NCBI GenBank assembly: GCA_947468085.1
Contig: CANIKY010000024.1
Location: forward strand, 1-36,056
Reading direction: 5' to 3'
Source of the DNA: Paracoccaceae bacterium
GTDB lineage: Bacteria; Pseudomonadota; Alphaproteobacteria; Rhodobacterales; Rhodobacteraceae
DNA length: 36,056 bases
Below the pieces are notes generated by a model. It was not told where the DNA came from and searched no databases. It saw only the letters and a program-made list of their open reading frames with translations. Position numbers and translations under genes: made by a program. Shown here in pieces: positions 8,430 to 19,045 of this stretch; the stretch's first letter is position 1; each line of letters opens with the position of its first letter.

Positions 8430-9950
8430 TCAGTTCGAGGCTGGGGGGATGGCTGCCGCGTAATTGGCCACCATGGCTTGGACCGAGGGGTCGATGATGT
8501 CTGTCACCACCTTGGGGTAAACCCCCAAAAGCAGCGTCATGATGATCAAAGGCGCAAAGATCGCGCGTTCGCGGCGGGTCATGTCGGTGATGGTTTTCAG
8601 ACCCTCTTTGACCAAAGCACCAAAAACCACGCGGCGATACAGCCACAAGCCGTAAGCGGCCGATAAGATCACACCCGATGTGGCCACAGCGGCCACCCAA
8701 GTGTTGACTTGAAAAACCCCCATCAGCGTTAGGAATTCTCCCACAAAGCCCGAGGTGCCCGGCAGACCCACATTCGCCATGGTAAAGAACATGAACACCA
8801 GCGCATAGGCGGGCATCCGGTTTACGAGCCCACCGTAAGCATCAATCTCACGCGTGTGCATCCGATCGTAAATCACCCCCACGCACAAAAACATCGCGCC
8901 CGAGATGAACCCGTGGCTGAGCATCTGAAAGATCGCGCCGTCCACCCCTTGGGCGTTCATCGCAAAAATCCCCAAGGTAACATAGCCCATATGCGCCACC
9001 GACGAATAGGCCACCAGCTTTTTCATGTCGGTCTGCACCAAAGCCACCAGCGAGGTGTAAACGATGGCAATGGCCGACATCCAAAACACCACCGGCGTCC
9101 ACAAATGCGCCGCCACCGGAAACATCGGCATGGAAAACCGCAAGAACCCGTAGCCGCCCATTTTCAGCAAAATCGCCGCCAGCACGACAGAGCCGGCCGT
9201 GGGGGCCTGCACATGGGCATCAGGCAACCATGTATGCACCGGCCACATCGGCATTTTCACCGCAAAGCTGGCAAAAAAGGCCAAGAAGAGCAGGGTTTGC
9301 AAACCGCCCGTGATCGTCATGCCCAAAGCTACGATTGGTTCATGGCTGAATTGGTAGGTCATCAAGGTGGGAATATCAGTCGTTCCCGCCGCATGGTACA
9401 TCGCCACCATGGCCACCAGCATTAGGACGGACCCCAAGAAGGTGTACAAGAAGAACTTGAACGCGGCATAAATCCGGTTCGCCCCGCCCCAGATCCCGAT
9501 GATCAAGAACATGGGGATCAGGCCAGCTTCAAAGAACAGATAGAACAGCACCAGATCAAGGGCGGTGAACACGCCCAGCATCAGCGTTTCCAGCAGCAGA
9601 AAGGCGATCATATAGTCTTTGACGCGGGTTTGCACATTCCAGCAGGATGCAACCGTGATGGGCATCAAGAAGGTGGTCAGCATCACAAACAGGATCGAAA
9701 TCCCATCAACACCCATTTTGTAATGCAGGCCCATGATCCACGGGCGATCCTCGACAAACTGAAAGCCGGTGTTGGCAGGATCAAAGCCTTTCAGCAGCAC
9801 CAGTGACAGCGCAAAGCTGACAACTGTTGCAAACAGCGCCAGCCACTTGGCATTGCGCTGTGCGGCAAGGTCATTGCCGCGCAGAAACAGCGCCAGAATG
9901 CCAGCCGCAATGGCGGGCACAAAGGTGATAAGCGAGATCAAGGTGTTCAT
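8430..9950 (-). CDS. nuoM: NADH-quinone oxidoreductase subunit M
   Basis: NuoM is the second antiporter-like proton-translocating subunit of complex I. The 506-aa product has the conserved glutamate segment [16 protein letters not shown], the [16 protein letters not shown] loop, and the [12 protein letters not shown] helix. The open frame extends ten codons further up to 9980, but the ATG at 9950 overlaps the nuoL stop as ATGA, which fixes the start by coupling. It is followed 13 bases later by nuoN. Confidence 0.97.
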   Translation of the reverse strand: MNTLISLITFVPAIAAGILALFLRGNDLAAQRNAKWLALFATVVSFALSLVLLKGFDPANTGFQFVEDRPWIMGLHYKMGVDGISILFVMLTTFLMPITVASCWNVQTRVKDYMIAFLLLETLMLGVFTALDLVLFYLFFEAGLIPMFLIIGIWGGANRIYAAFKFFLYTFLGSVLMLVAMVAMYHAAGTTDIPTLMTYQFSHEPIVALGMTITGGLQTLLFLAFFASFAVKMPMWPVHTWLPDAHVQAPTAGSVVLAAILLKMGGYGFLRFSMPMFPVAAHLWTPVVFWMSAIAIVYTSLVALVQTDMKKLVAYSSVAHMGYVTLGIFAMNAQGVDGAIFQMLSHGFISGAMFLCVGVIYDRMHTREIDAYGGLVNRMPAYALVFMFFTMANVGLPGTSGFVGEFLTLMGVFQVNTWVAAVATSGVILSAAYGLWLYRRVVFGALVKEGLKTITDMTRRERAIFAPLIIMTLLLGVYPKVVTDIIDPSVQAMVANYAAAIPPASN

Positions 9951-11959
9951 CAGTGCGTCCCCCCGGCGATAGACATCCAAGTGATCAGCACGACGATCCC
10001 TAGAACCATGGCGAAGGCATAGGTGAAGATATAGCCCGATTGGGCACGACCAGCGAGGCGGGTGAAGAAGGGCACAATCCCCATGGCAACCCCGTTCAAC
10101 GTGCCATCAATGATGTCTCCATCGCCGCGCTTCCACAGCAGATTGCCAAGCGCCTTGGCCGAGCGCACGAAAATCACATCGTAAAGCTCGTCAAAGTACC
10201 ATTTGTTCAGCAAGAAACGGTAAAGCGGCGCTTGCTGCTGGGCCAGTTGACCCGGAAGCTTTGGATTGCGGATGTAAAACAGGTAGGCCACGGCAAGGCC
10301 AAGAAGCATCGCCACAAAGGGGGCCAAGCTTACCCAAACCGGGCTTTCATGGGCCAATTCGATGACATGGTTGTCAGGCCCCATGAAAATGGCGCCCATC
10401 TCATGCCCGCCTTCATGGGGCAAGCTGAAGAAATGCGCCATCGTTTCATGGTTGCCAAAGAAATCGTTGAACCAGATCATCCCCGCAAAGACAGCCCCAA
10501 CAGCCAGCACCGCCAAGGGAATGGTCATGGTCAAGGGGCTTTCGTGGGCGTGGTCATGGGCATGTGCGTCGCCCTTCTGCGGCCCGTAGAAGGTCATAAA
10601 AATCAAGCGCCACGAATAGAACGAGGTGAAGCACGCCGCCACAACCAGCAAGGTAAAGGCATACATCGACCCGCCCGCAAAAGCGCTTTCGATGATGGCA
10701 TCTTTCGACAGGAACCCCGCAAAGCCAATCGGCGTGCCGAACCATTCGCCCGAGAAGGGAATGCCAACTCCCGTGATCGCCAATGTACCGATCACCATCA
10801 TGGCAAAGGTAAAGGGGATCTTTTTGCGCAAACCGCCGTAGTTGCGCATGTCTTGTTCGTGATGCATCGCGGTGATGACCGATCCGGCACCCAAGAACAG
10901 CATGGCCTTAAAGAAGGCATGGGTGAACAGATGAAACATCGCCGCCCCGTACACGCCCGATCCTGCGGCCACGAACATATAGCCCAGTTGCGAGCAGGTC
11001 GAATAGGCGATGACACGCTTTATATCGTTTTGCACCAAGCCCACGGTGGCCGCAAAAAAGGCCGTGGAGGCCCCGATCACGACGATAAAGGCCTTGGCCT
11101 CTGGCGCATATTCAAACAGTGGCGACATGCGGCAGACCAAAAACACCCCCGCCGTGACCATGGTGGCGGCGTGGATCAGGGCTGACACGGGCGTTGGCCC
11201 CTCCATCGCGTCAGGCAGCCATGTGTGCAAGAACAGTTGCGCCGATTTGCCACAAGCGCCGATGAACAACAGCACGCCGATCAGGTTGGCGGCATTCCAA
11301 TCCGCCCACAGGAAATGCAAACTGGTGGTGCCCAAGGTGGGGGTTGCTGCAAAAACGTCGTCGAACTTGATGGAATCGGTCAGGTAGTACAGGCTGAAAA
11401 TTCCCAAGGCAAAGCCAAAGTCGCCGACCCGGTTGACCACAAAGGCCTTGATCGCCGCCGCATTGGCCGTGGGCTTGCGGTAGTAAAAGCCGATCAGCAG
11501 GTAAGAGGCAACGCCCACCCCCTCCCACCCAAAGAACATCTGCACCAGATTGTCTGAGGTGATCAGGGCAAGCATGGCAAAGGTGAAGAACGACAGGTAG
11601 GCAAAGAACCTTGCGCGGTAAGGCTCGTCATGGCCCCAGTTTTCGTCATGCGCCATGTAACCAAAGCTGTACAGATGCACCAAGGCCGACACGGTGTTGA
11701 CCACAACCAGCATAATCGCCGTCAACCGATCCAGCCTTATGCCCCAATCGGTCGACAAAGACCCGCTTTCGATCCAGCGCAGCAGACTGATGTGCTGGGT
11801 GACGCCGTCAAAGGTTAAAAACACATACCAAGACAGGCCCGCCGCCAAAAACAGCAAGGCGGTGGCGATGACTTGCCCCGTCCTTTCGCCGATCAAACGC
11901 CAGAAGAACCCGCAAATCAGCGCACCCACCAAGGGGGCAAGAAGGATGATCGTTACCAT
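9950..11959 (-). CDS. nuoL: NADH-quinone oxidoreductase subunit L
   Basis: NuoL is the distal antiporter-like subunit of complex I and carries the long lateral helix. The 669-aa product has [34 protein letters not shown] and [12 protein letters not shown]. Two histidine-rich loops stand out, at 465-472 (AHAHDHAH) and about 504-537. A short segment at about 401-412 ([12 protein letters not shown]) looks longer than I would expect between TGVGIP and GFAGFLSKD. The ATG at 11959 follows the nuoK stop by four bases, with AAGG motifs upstream, and its own stop overlaps nuoM as ATGA. Confidence 0.97.
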   Translation of the reverse strand: MVTIILLAPLVGALICGFFWRLIGERTGQVIATALLFLAAGLSWYVFLTFDGVTQHISLLRWIESGSLSTDWGIRLDRLTAIMLVVVNTVSALVHLYSFGYMAHDENWGHDEPYRARFFAYLSFFTFAMLALITSDNLVQMFFGWEGVGVASYLLIGFYYRKPTANAAAIKAFVVNRVGDFGFALGIFSLYYLTDSIKFDDVFAATPTLGTTSLHFLWADWNAANLIGVLLFIGACGKSAQLFLHTWLPDAMEGPTPVSALIHAATMVTAGVFLVCRMSPLFEYAPEAKAFIVVIGASTAFFAATVGLVQNDIKRVIAYSTCSQLGYMFVAAGSGVYGAAMFHLFTHAFFKAMLFLGAGSVITAMHHEQDMRNYGGLRKKIPFTFAMMVIGTLAITGVGIPFSGEWFGTPIGFAGFLSKDAIIESAFAGGSMYAFTLLVVAACFTSFYSWRLIFMTFYGPQKGDAHAHDHAHESPLTMTIPLAVLAVGAVFAGMIWFNDFFGNHETMAHFFSLPHEGGHEMGAIFMGPDNHVIELAHESPVWVSLAPFVAMLLGLAVAYLFYIRNPKLPGQLAQQQAPLYRFLLNKWYFDELYDVIFVRSAKALGNLLWKRGDGDIIDGTLNGVAMGIVPFFTRLAGRAQSGYIFTYAFAMVLGIVVLITWMSIAGGTH

Positions 11960-11963
11960 ATCC

Positions 11964-12269
11964 TTAGCCCTTCATCACATTGGCATCTTCAACATCAATC
12001 GACCCACGATTGCGGAAGAACACGACCAGAATGGCAAGGCCAATCGCCGCCTCTGCCGCAGCCACGGTCAGGATCAAAAGGCTAAAAACTTGCCCCACCA
12101 GATCCCCCGACGCCGAGGAAAACGCCACGAAGTTGATGTTCACCGCCAAAAGCATCAATTCAATCGACATCAAGATGACGATGACATTCTTGCGGTTCAA
12201 GAAGATGCCGAAGATGCCGATGACGAACAAAGCCGCCGCCACGACAAGGTAATGTTGCAGTCCGATCAT
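11964..12269 (-). CDS. nuoK: NADH-quinone oxidoreductase subunit K
   Basis: NuoK is a small three-helix membrane subunit in the proton path of complex I. The 101-aa product has the family's standard length. It shows the [11 protein letters not shown] segment and the two membrane glutamates needed for coupling, at positions 37 and 73. An in-frame TTG lies one codon upstream, but GGAGG (around 12279-12283) is well spaced for the ATG at 12269. It follows a 98-base gap from nuoJ that holds two palindromes, the largest gap inside the nuo series. Confidence 0.97.
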   Translation of the reverse strand: MIGLQHYLVVAAALFVIGIFGIFLNRKNVIVILMSIELMLLAVNINFVAFSSASGDLVGQVFSLLILTVAAAEAAIGLAILVVFFRNRGSIDVEDANVMKG

Positions 12270-12301
12270 CAAAGTTCCTCCGGGTCTTGGCCCGTTGTCC
12301 T

Positions 12302-12357
12302 TAGGTAGGATGGGCGCAGCCCACCTTCTTTACGTTCGAAACGGGGGCCTAGGCCCC
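12302..12357. repeat. Double palindrome in the nuoJ-nuoK gap
   Basis: A perfect 14-base palindrome GGGGCCTAGGCCCC lies at 12344-12357. An inverted repeat around TGGGCGCAGCCCA lies near 12310-12322 inside GTAGGATGGGCGCAGCCCAC. The latter resembles the widespread GTAGGGTGGGC...GCCCACC intergenic repeats of proteobacteria. Both would fold in nuo mRNA between nuoJ and the nuoK Shine-Dalgarno. Role unknown: mRNA processing or stability, or a REP-like remnant. Confidence 0.7.
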
Positions 12358-12367
12358 GACTTCGCGG

Positions 12368-12982
12368 TTACAGCCCCTGCCCCGGCTTGACATCAACCAT
12401 CTCAAGCGCCTTGGCCGGATCGCGCCACATCTGATGCAGCACGTTCTGCCGCTTGATATCGCGGCGGTGGCGCAGGGTCAGAACAATCGCGCCGATCATA
12501 GCCACCAGCAAGATCAGGCCCGACAGTTGGAAGAGGTAGAGGTATTTATCATAGAGCAGCAGGCCCAAGGCGCGCGTGTTATCAATCTGGGTGGCATCGG
12601 GCGTGGGCGCTTGGTGCAAGCCCATCGCACCGTCAGCCGTCACCCAAGCGCCAAGGCCAAAGGCCAGTTGGATCAGCAAGATCACTGCCACCAAAAGCCC
12701 GATGGGCATATATTTCGCCATCTCGCTTTTCAGCGCGGCAAAGTCCACATCCAGCATCATGACAACAAACAAGAACAACACCGCCACAGCACCGACATAG
12801 ACGATGATCAGCAGCATCGCGACAAATTCCGCCCCCAGCAGCACAAACAGCCCCGCCGCCGACAGAAAGGTCAAGATCAGCCACAACACCGAATGCACCG
12901 GATTGCGCGACAAGGTCACCATCAGGGCGGCGGCCACCGTGACGGTGGAAAAGGCGTAAAAGGCCAGGTCTGCCACGGTCAT
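12368..12982 (-). CDS. nuoJ: NADH-quinone oxidoreductase subunit J
   Basis: NuoJ is a five-helix membrane subunit of complex I, next to NuoK. The 204-aa product has the conserved [13 protein letters not shown] and [20 protein letters not shown] segments. Its ATG at 12982 overlaps the stop of the upstream carboxymuconolactone decarboxylase-like gene as ATGA, so the two are translationally coupled. Its C-terminal tail is soluble and charged. After its stop comes the 98-base gap with palindromes before nuoK. Confidence 0.97.
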   Translation of the reverse strand: MTVADLAFYAFSTVTVAAALMVTLSRNPVHSVLWLILTFLSAAGLFVLLGAEFVAMLLIIVYVGAVAVLFLFVVMMLDVDFAALKSEMAKYMPIGLLVAVILLIQLAFGLGAWVTADGAMGLHQAPTPDATQIDNTRALGLLLYDKYLYLFQLSGLILLVAMIGAIVLTLRHRRDIKRQNVLHQMWRDPAKALEMVDVKPGQGL

Positions 12983-13391
12983 GCAGGGGTCTCCTCGGTT
13001 TCGGTAAAGACGGCTTGGGCTATTTCCAGCGCCTTTTGGGTGGCAGGCAAGCCGCCGAACATCGACATTTGCCAGATCACTTCGGCAATCTCACGCGGGG
13101 TTGCGCCAGCCGCCAAGGCATTGCGCACCGTGGAGCGCAGCTGCGGTTCGCCAAGCGGGCCCAGCACGGTTTGGGCAGCGATCGTCACCAAAAAGCGGGT
13201 GCGCGCATCAAGCCCTTGGGGATTGAAGGTCTTGCCAAAGAACATCTCTAGCATTTCCTTGGGCATCGCCGGAAACATCGCCTCGAACGCCGCCGGATCA
13301 ATCGTGCCAAAGGCAGATGGCGTGAAGGCGCGGGCCATGGTTTGGCCCTGCTCCATCATCGATTGGAAAAGTTTAGCGAAATCTTGGGTCA

Positions 13392-13392
<1 letters not shown>
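12979..13392 (-). CDS. Carboxymuconolactone decarboxylase-like protein within the nuo operon
   Basis: The 137-aa product matches the carboxymuconolactone decarboxylase fold (PF02627 type) over about residues 46-130, with [12 protein letters not shown] and the [19 protein letters not shown] helix. It has no cysteine at all, so it cannot be an AhpD-type CxxC peroxidase partner; a true lactone decarboxylase role is also unlikely in this setting. It starts by a TGATG overlap with the nuoI stop and ends by an ATGA overlap with the nuoJ start. It is therefore locked into the complex I transcript between the last peripheral subunit and the first of the late membrane subunits. Function here is unknown; an assembly or accessory role is an inference from position. 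Confidence 0.88.
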
Positions 13393-13889
<497 letters not shown>

Positions 13890-14927
13890 TCAGCCCCCCA
13901 TCGCGTAGCGGGCCCAGAAATGGCCGAGGATTTCAAACTTGGCCAAAAAGGCCACCAGCACAACCCAGCCCAAGGACATGGGCAAGAACACCTTCCAACC
14001 AATCCGCATCAGCTGGTCATAGCGATAGCGCGGCACAATCGCCTTAACCATCGCGAACATAAAGAACCACACCGACATCTTGGCAACCATCCACAACACC
14101 CCGTCAGGAATGCCCGGCACAGGCGACAGCCAACCGCCAAAAAACAACAGCGTGATCAGCGCGCACATCAAGAAGATGGCGATGTATTCACCCGCCATGA
14201 ACAGAAGGTAGGGGGTCGAGGAATATTCCACCATGAACCCTGCGACGAGTTCAGATTCCGCTTCTGGCAAATCAAACGGCGGGCGGTTGGTTTCGGCCAA
14301 GGCCGAGATGAAGAACAACACCACCATCGGCAAATGCGGCAGCCAGTACCACCCCAAAAGGCCGTATCCAGTGTCTTGCGCCGCAACGATCGCGCCAAAC
14401 GACAAAGAACCAGTCGACAAGATCACCCCGATGATGATCAACCCCAGCGAGACTTCATAAGATATCATCTGCGCGGCCGAACGCAGCGATCCAAGGAACG
14501 CGTATTTCGAATTCGACGCCCACCCGCCCATGATCACACCGTACACCTCTAGCGAGGAGGCGGCGAAAACGAACAGCACAGCCACGTTGATATCGGCCAA
14601 AATCCAGCCGGGGCTAAAGGGCAGCACGGCCCAAGCCAAGATCGCAAGTACGAAAGACATCAGCGGGGCCAAGAAAAATACAGGCCGGTCAACCCCTGCG
14701 GGGACCACGATTTCCTTGACGACATATTTCAGCGCATCCGCCACGGTTTGCAGTAAGCCAAAAGGCCCAACCACGTTCGGCCCGCGGCGCATTTGCACGG
14801 CGGCCCAGATCTTGCGGTCGCCGTAAACCAAAAACAGCAGGCTGATCATCACAAAGGCCGTGATCAGCAGGCTTTGGCCAATCAACAGCACCGCTGTGCC
14901 AAGACCTGTCGCAAAGAAACCCATCAT
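13890..14927 (-). CDS. nuoH: NADH-quinone oxidoreductase subunit H
   Basis: NuoH is the membrane subunit that forms the quinone-binding chamber entrance with NuoB and NuoD. The 345-aa product contains [15 protein letters not shown]-like [35 protein letters not shown] and the [14 protein letters not shown] loop. Two consecutive ATGs (14927 and 14924) are possible; AAGGA lies upstream of both. It follows the 47-aa frame by 15 bases. Everything essential to the family is present. Confidence 0.97.
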   Translation of the reverse strand: MMGFFATGLGTAVLLIGQSLLITAFVMISLLFLVYGDRKIWAAVQMRRGPNVVGPFGLLQTVADALKYVVKEIVVPAGVDRPVFFLAPLMSFVLAILAWAVLPFSPGWILADINVAVLFVFAASSLEVYGVIMGGWASNSKYAFLGSLRSAAQMISYEVSLGLIIIGVILSTGSLSFGAIVAAQDTGYGLLGWYWLPHLPMVVLFFISALAETNRPPFDLPEAESELVAGFMVEYSSTPYLLFMAGEYIAIFLMCALITLLFFGGWLSPVPGIPDGVLWMVAKMSVWFFMFAMVKAIVPRYRYDQLMRIGWKVFLPMSLGWVVLVAFLAKFEILGHFWARYAMGG

Positions 14928-14942
14928 TCCCGTCCTTTTCCT

Positions 14943-15086
14943 TCAGCCGGCCAAGGTCATGGGCAAAGCCCGTGCCATGATCGTCTTTACCCCGTCCACC
15001 ACGACCAATTTGCAACGCAAACCAGTCTTTTTAGACTTGGCGCTGTAAACCGCATCTGCGGGCAAAGTTCCACCGCAAACCTGCAT
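14943..15086 (-). CDS. 47-aa small protein encoded between nuoG and nuoH
   Basis: This frame is short but well placed. Its ATG overlaps the nuoG stop as TGATG, and its TGA ends 15 bases before the nuoH ATG, so it fills the whole nuoG-nuoH gap. The product begins [20 protein letters not shown] and ends MARALPMTLAG. It is basic, has two cysteines (4 and 25), and has a hydrophobic stretch near 26-36 too short and charged to be a sure membrane helix. I recognise no family. Unidentified reading frames in nuo clusters of Paracoccus and Rhodobacter are established; whether this matches one of them needs a search. Without the overlap it would be dismissed as noise. Confidence 0.6.
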   Translation of the reverse strand: MQVCGGTLPADAVYSAKSKKTGLRCKLVVVDGVKTIMARALPMTLAG

Positions 15087-17092
15087 CATTCCGCCGCCAT
15101 CTGCGGGGCCGCGCGGCCCGATTCCATCGCCGCCAATTCCCCCATCGTGGCCGAGGCCCGTGCGATGGGGTTGGTCAGATAGTAGGCCTTGTAAACCGTG
15201 CGGAATGTTGCCGCCCCCATGTCACGCAGGGCAATAGGTGCCCAACCATTGTCGGCCACCTGATCAACAGCGCCCAGATGCGGATGCTGGATCACAAGAG
15301 CCGCGCGCAGTTGGGTCAGGCTATCCCAAGGCAAGGTCTTGCCCAATTCGGCGGACAAAGCCCGCAGGATGGCCCAGTTTTCCTTAGCCTCACCCGGCGC
15401 AAAACCGGCGCGCATGGCCCGTTGCGGGCGGCCTTCGGTGTTCACGAACAGGCCGTTTTCTTCCGTGTAAGCAGCGGCAGGCAAGATCACATCAGCGCGG
15501 TTGGCCCCACGGTCGCCGTGGCTGCCTTGGTAGATCACGAAAGGACCGGATGCGATGTCAACCTCATCCGCGCCAAGGTTATAGATCACCTCTGCGCCCT
15601 CCACCGCGGCGAGCAACCCGCCTTCGGTGGCAGCGCCCACGTCCATCGCGCCGACGCGCGATGCAGCGGTGTGCAGAACCAGCATCTTGCCGCCGATCTT
15701 TTCGGCCAAGGCCATGGCATGGGCCAAAACAGCCTCGCCGTCGGCTTCACTGATGGCCCCCTGCCCTACGATCACCAAGCCACCGGTTTGGGTGGCATTG
15801 GCCACAGCCGATGCCAAGGCCGCGCGGTCGGTGCCTGCATGGATATACTCGTAGGTCAGATCCACCGCAGGCCCGATCAGCGAAATCTTGGCGTTCTTGG
15901 TCCAAGCCTTGCGCAGACGGGCGTTCAGCACCGGCGATTCAAGGCGCGGGTTGGTGCCGATCAGCCAGATCGTGCGGGCGTCGTCGATATCGGCAATCGC
16001 GGCATTGCCCACATAGGCCGAACGGTTGCCCATCGGCAGCCGCGCCCCATCGGTGCGGCATTCAACCTGCCCGCCAAGCGCATCCACCAAGGCTTTCAAC
16101 GAAAACGCCGCTTCCACAGGGGCCAGATCACCCACAAGGCCCAGCACCTTCTTGCCCGCCATGGCAGCAGCCACTTTCACCAGCGCCTCACCCCAGCCCG
16201 CTTTGCGCAGCTTGCCACCTTCGCGAATATAGGGCGTGTCCAGCCGCTGGCGGCGCAGACCGTCCCAGATGAAACGGGTTTTGTCAGAGATCCACTCTTC
16301 GTTCACGCCGTCATGGTTGCGCGGCAAAATGCGCATCACTTCGCGGCCCTTGGTGTCGATGCGGATGTTGGACCCCAAGGCGTCCATCACGTCGATCGAT
16401 TCAGTCTTGGTCAATTCCCAAGGACGCGCCGTGAAGGCATAGGGCTTTGAGGTCAACGCGCCCACGGGACACAGGTCAATGATATTGCCCTGCAGGTTGG
16501 AATCCAGCGTCATGTTCAGATAAGACGTAATTTCAGCATCTTCGCCGCGCCCCGTTTGGCCCATCTGCGTGATGCCCGCCACTTCGGACGTAAAGCGCAC
16601 ACAGCGCGTGCACGAAATGCAGCGCGTCATCTTGGTTTCGACCAAGGGGCCAAGGTTGAGATCTTCCGAAGCGCGCTTGGGTTCGCGGTAGCGGCTGAAA
16701 TCAACGCCGTAAGCCATGGCCTGATCTTGCAGGTCACATTCCCCGCCTTGGTCGCAAATCGGGCAATCCAGCGGATGGTTGATCAGCAAGAATTCCATCA
16801 CGCCTTCACGGGCCTTTTTCACCATGGGCGAGTTGGTCTTCACCACTGCCGGTTCACCGTTCGGGCCACCGCGCAGGTCTTTGACCTGCATCGCGCAGGA
16901 TGCCGCAGGCTTGGGCGGGCCCCCCACCACCTCGACCAAGCACATCCGGCAGTTGCCCGCGATGGTCAGACGTTCATGATAGCAAAAGCGCGGGATTTCA
17001 ACGCCGGCCACTTCGGCGGCCTGAATGAGGGTCATCGCCGGATCAACCTCGACCTCTATGCCGTCGATGATCAGCTTTTTCAGGGTAGACAT
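15086..17092 (-). CDS. nuoG: NADH-quinone oxidoreductase subunit G
   Basis: NuoG is the large iron-sulfur subunit of the peripheral arm. From the ATG at 17092 it is 668 aa. The N-terminal 2Fe-2S ferredoxin domain has [15 protein letters not shown] and a later cysteine. The His-Cys cluster N5 is [14 protein letters not shown], the 4Fe-4S cluster N4 is CISCTRC plus a distal C in DLCPVG, and a molybdopterin-oxidoreductase-like domain without cofactor follows. The frame runs 56 codons further upstream, but AAGGA before 17092 and the 63-aa gene ending one base earlier fix the start. The stop overlaps the 47-aa frame by TGATG. Confidence 0.96.
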   Translation of the reverse strand: MSTLKKLIIDGIEVEVDPAMTLIQAAEVAGVEIPRFCYHERLTIAGNCRMCLVEVVGGPPKPAASCAMQVKDLRGGPNGEPAVVKTNSPMVKKAREGVMEFLLINHPLDCPICDQGGECDLQDQAMAYGVDFSRYREPKRASEDLNLGPLVETKMTRCISCTRCVRFTSEVAGITQMGQTGRGEDAEITSYLNMTLDSNLQGNIIDLCPVGALTSKPYAFTARPWELTKTESIDVMDALGSNIRIDTKGREVMRILPRNHDGVNEEWISDKTRFIWDGLRRQRLDTPYIREGGKLRKAGWGEALVKVAAAMAGKKVLGLVGDLAPVEAAFSLKALVDALGGQVECRTDGARLPMGNRSAYVGNAAIADIDDARTIWLIGTNPRLESPVLNARLRKAWTKNAKISLIGPAVDLTYEYIHAGTDRAALASAVANATQTGGLVIVGQGAISEADGEAVLAHAMALAEKIGGKMLVLHTAASRVGAMDVGAATEGGLLAAVEGAEVIYNLGADEVDIASGPFVIYQGSHGDRGANRADVILPAAAYTEENGLFVNTEGRPQRAMRAGFAPGEAKENWAILRALSAELGKTLPWDSLTQLRAALVIQHPHLGAVDQVADNGWAPIALRDMGAATFRTVYKAYYLTNPIARASATMGELAAMESGRAAPQMAAE

Positions 17093-17093
17093 C

Positions 17094-17285
17094 TTAGAAG
17101 GTCCTTCCGATTTGGCCGCACATGTCACAAAGGCCAGCAGCCGCTTGCAAGGTCTGGCGCGGTTCATCTGCTGTTCGCGCCGCCTTGGCAACGGGCTTTT
17201 GGCGCCCGATTGCGTTGGGGGCAAAAAATTCTGCTGGAACAACCGGTTCTTGCACAACACGGCCGTGGGGCGAACAGCGGCTCAT
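17094..17285 (-). CDS. 63-aa CxxC small protein between the DUF5333-like gene and nuoG
   Basis: The ATG at 17285 overlaps the stop of the DUF5333-like gene as ATGA, and the TAA ends one base before the nuoG ATG. The frame thus spans the full 189-base gap. The product begins [14 protein letters not shown] and ends with [13 protein letters not shown]. It has Cys4, His7, Cys53 and Cys56, so a metal- or cluster-binding or redox role is possible. The middle is basic and probably disordered, with no signal peptide or membrane helix. The nuoG Shine-Dalgarno lies inside its last codons. I do not recognise a family. Coupling on both sides is the main support. Confidence 0.7.
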   Translation of the reverse strand: MSRCSPHGRVVQEPVVPAEFFAPNAIGRQKPVAKAARTADEPRQTLQAAAGLCDMCGQIGRTF

Positions 17286-17710
17286 CGGCTTGACCGCAGC
17301 AATTGACCCACGGGCGTGTTCTTGGCAATCTCATCCTCGCCCACAGCGCAGTAGCTTTCTACATCATCCGGCTTGGCACCGGCTGCGGCCAGATAGGCAG
17401 CCGCTTCATCTTTCAAGCGCATCTTTTGCACCGGATCATTGCGAAAGGCATCATAATCGGCACCGGTGTAGCCTTGTGCTTCGGCATAGGCTTTCAGATC
17501 CCACAGACGGCCCACCACCACCAACATCCGCGCCGACAGGGTCGGGCAAGTGTTGCGCAACACATCACCAGCAAAACCCGCGCGCAGTTCAGCGTTGATA
17601 TGAGCGTTCTGGGACATGGGAACAGGGCCTGCCAAAACAGCAGCGGCGAGCGTTACGCCTAGCAGCACCGAACTGGCAGCCCAAAGGAATTTATCCAAAC
17701 CAAAGCGCAT
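17282..17710 (-). CDS. DUF5333-like exported protein in the nuo operon
   Basis: From the ATG at 17710 the product is 142 aa. Residues 1-28 form a signal-peptide-like segment (FLWAASSVLLGVTLAAAVLAG), so the rest is probably periplasmic. The mature part is helical, with ARMLVVVGRLWDLKAYAEAQGY and two cysteines (55 and 121) that could pair as a disulfide. It resembles the DUF5333 family, which as I recall is found next to nuoF in Rhodobacterales; function unknown. The start lies four bases after the nuoF stop, and the open frame further upstream overlaps nuoF and is not used. A periplasmic protein is unexpected between two peripheral-arm subunits. Confidence 0.85.
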   Translation of the reverse strand: MRFGLDKFLWAASSVLLGVTLAAAVLAGPVPMSQNAHINAELRAGFAGDVLRNTCPTLSARMLVVVGRLWDLKAYAEAQGYTGADYDAFRNDPVQKMRLKDEAAAYLAAAGAKPDDVESYCAVGEDEIAKNTPVGQLLRSSR

Positions 17711-17714
17711 CGTG

Positions 17715-19010
17715 TTACTCAGCCGCAATGGCGCTGACGCGGCCGGTTTTTTTGTATTTGATCCGGTCCTCGATCTCATTTCTGAAAGCGCGCACCAATC
17801 CTTGGATCGGCCAAGCCGCCGCATCGCCCAAGGCGCAGATCGTGTGGCCTTCGACCTGTTTGGTGACCGACAAAAGCATGTCGATCTCTTCCAGCTCGGC
17901 GTCGCCCTTCACGATGCGTTCCATCACGCGCATCATCCAGCCGGTACCTTCGCGGCAGGGCGTGCATTGGCCACAGGATTCGTGCTTGTAGAACTTCGAC
18001 AGGCGCCAGATCGCCTTGATGACATCGGTCTGCTGATCCATCACGATCACCGCCGCCGTGCCAAGGCCAGAGCGTTGCTCGCGCAGCCAATCGAAATCCA
18101 TGATGGCGTTGTCACATTGCGAAGCGGTCAGCATCGGCACCGAAGACCCGCCCGGAATAACGGCTTTGAGGTTAGACCACCCGCCGCGCACGCCGCCACA
18201 ATGCTCTTCCAGCAGTTCGCGCAGGGTGATCGACATGGCCTCTTCGACCACGCAAGGATTGTTCACATGGCCCGATATGCCAAACAGCTTGGTGCCGGTG
18301 TTATTCGGGCGGCCAAAGCCTGCAAACCATTCCGCCCCGCGCCGCAGGATGGTGGGAACAACGGCGATGGATTCCACATTGTTCACCGTGGTCGGGCAGC
18401 CATAAAGGCCAGCACCCGCCGGAAACGGTGGCTTCATACGCGGCATACCCTTTTTGCCTTCAAGGCTTTCCAAAAGGGCGGTTTCTTCGCCGCAAATATA
18501 GGCCCCCGCGCCGTGGTGCAGGTACAGGTCAAAATCATAGCCTGACCCGCAGGCATTTTTGCCCAACAGGCCAGCGTCATAGCACTCGTCAATGGCGGCC
18601 TGCAGCGCCTCGCGCTCGCGGATATATTCGCCGCGAATGTAGATATAGCAAGTGTTGGCCGACATGGCGAAAGACGCAATCAGCGCGCCTTCGATCAGCG
18701 TGTGGGGATCATGGCGCATGATCTCACGGTCTTTGCAGGTACCCGGTTCGGATTCGTCGGCATTGATCACCAAGTAGCAAGGCCGCCCGTCAGACACCTT
18801 GGGCATAAACGACCATTTCAACCCCGTCGGAAACCCCGCCCCACCCCGCCCGCGCAGGCCCGAGGCTTTCACAATCTCGACGATCTTATCGCGGCCCAAG
18901 GCCAAAATGCCCGCCGTGCCATCCCAATGGCCGCGCTTGCGTGCGCCAGAAAGGGAGCGGTCATGCATCCCATAAAGATTGGTAAAGATGCGGTCTTGAT
19001 CCTTGAGCAT
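17715..19010 (-). CDS. nuoF: NADH-quinone oxidoreductase subunit F (FMN, NADH-binding)
   Basis: NuoF oxidises NADH, holds FMN and cluster N3, and passes electrons to NuoG. The 431-aa product has the NADH/FMN site [16 protein letters not shown] and the FMN region [13 protein letters not shown]. The 4Fe-4S ligands are in [15 protein letters not shown], with a distal Cys in [13 protein letters not shown]. The ATG at 19010 has AAGGA 8 bases upstream. It is separated from the upstream DUF5337-like gene by 35 bases and from the downstream DUF5333-like gene by four. Length is normal. Confidence 0.97.
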   Translation of the reverse strand: MLKDQDRIFTNLYGMHDRSLSGARKRGHWDGTAGILALGRDKIVEIVKASGLRGRGGAGFPTGLKWSFMPKVSDGRPCYLVINADESEPGTCKDREIMRHDPHTLIEGALIASFAMSANTCYIYIRGEYIREREALQAAIDECYDAGLLGKNACGSGYDFDLYLHHGAGAYICGEETALLESLEGKKGMPRMKPPFPAGAGLYGCPTTVNNVESIAVVPTILRRGAEWFAGFGRPNNTGTKLFGISGHVNNPCVVEEAMSITLRELLEEHCGGVRGGWSNLKAVIPGGSSVPMLTASQCDNAIMDFDWLREQRSGLGTAAVIVMDQQTDVIKAIWRLSKFYKHESCGQCTPCREGTGWMMRVMERIVKGDAELEEIDMLLSVTKQVEGHTICALGDAAAWPIQGLVRAFRNEIEDRIKYKKTGRVSAIAAE

Positions 19011-19045
19011 CTGCCCGTTCCTTCATTCCCGACCCTTAGGGCCCA

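Noticed and set aside
10040-11185. 381-aa plus-strand open frame opposite nuoL
   Set aside because: Low-complexity His/Arg/Gln-rich product typical of the antisense of membrane protein genes; no start signal.
15278-16450. 390-aa plus-strand open frame opposite nuoG
   Set aside because: Shadow of nuoG; no domain and no ribosome binding site.
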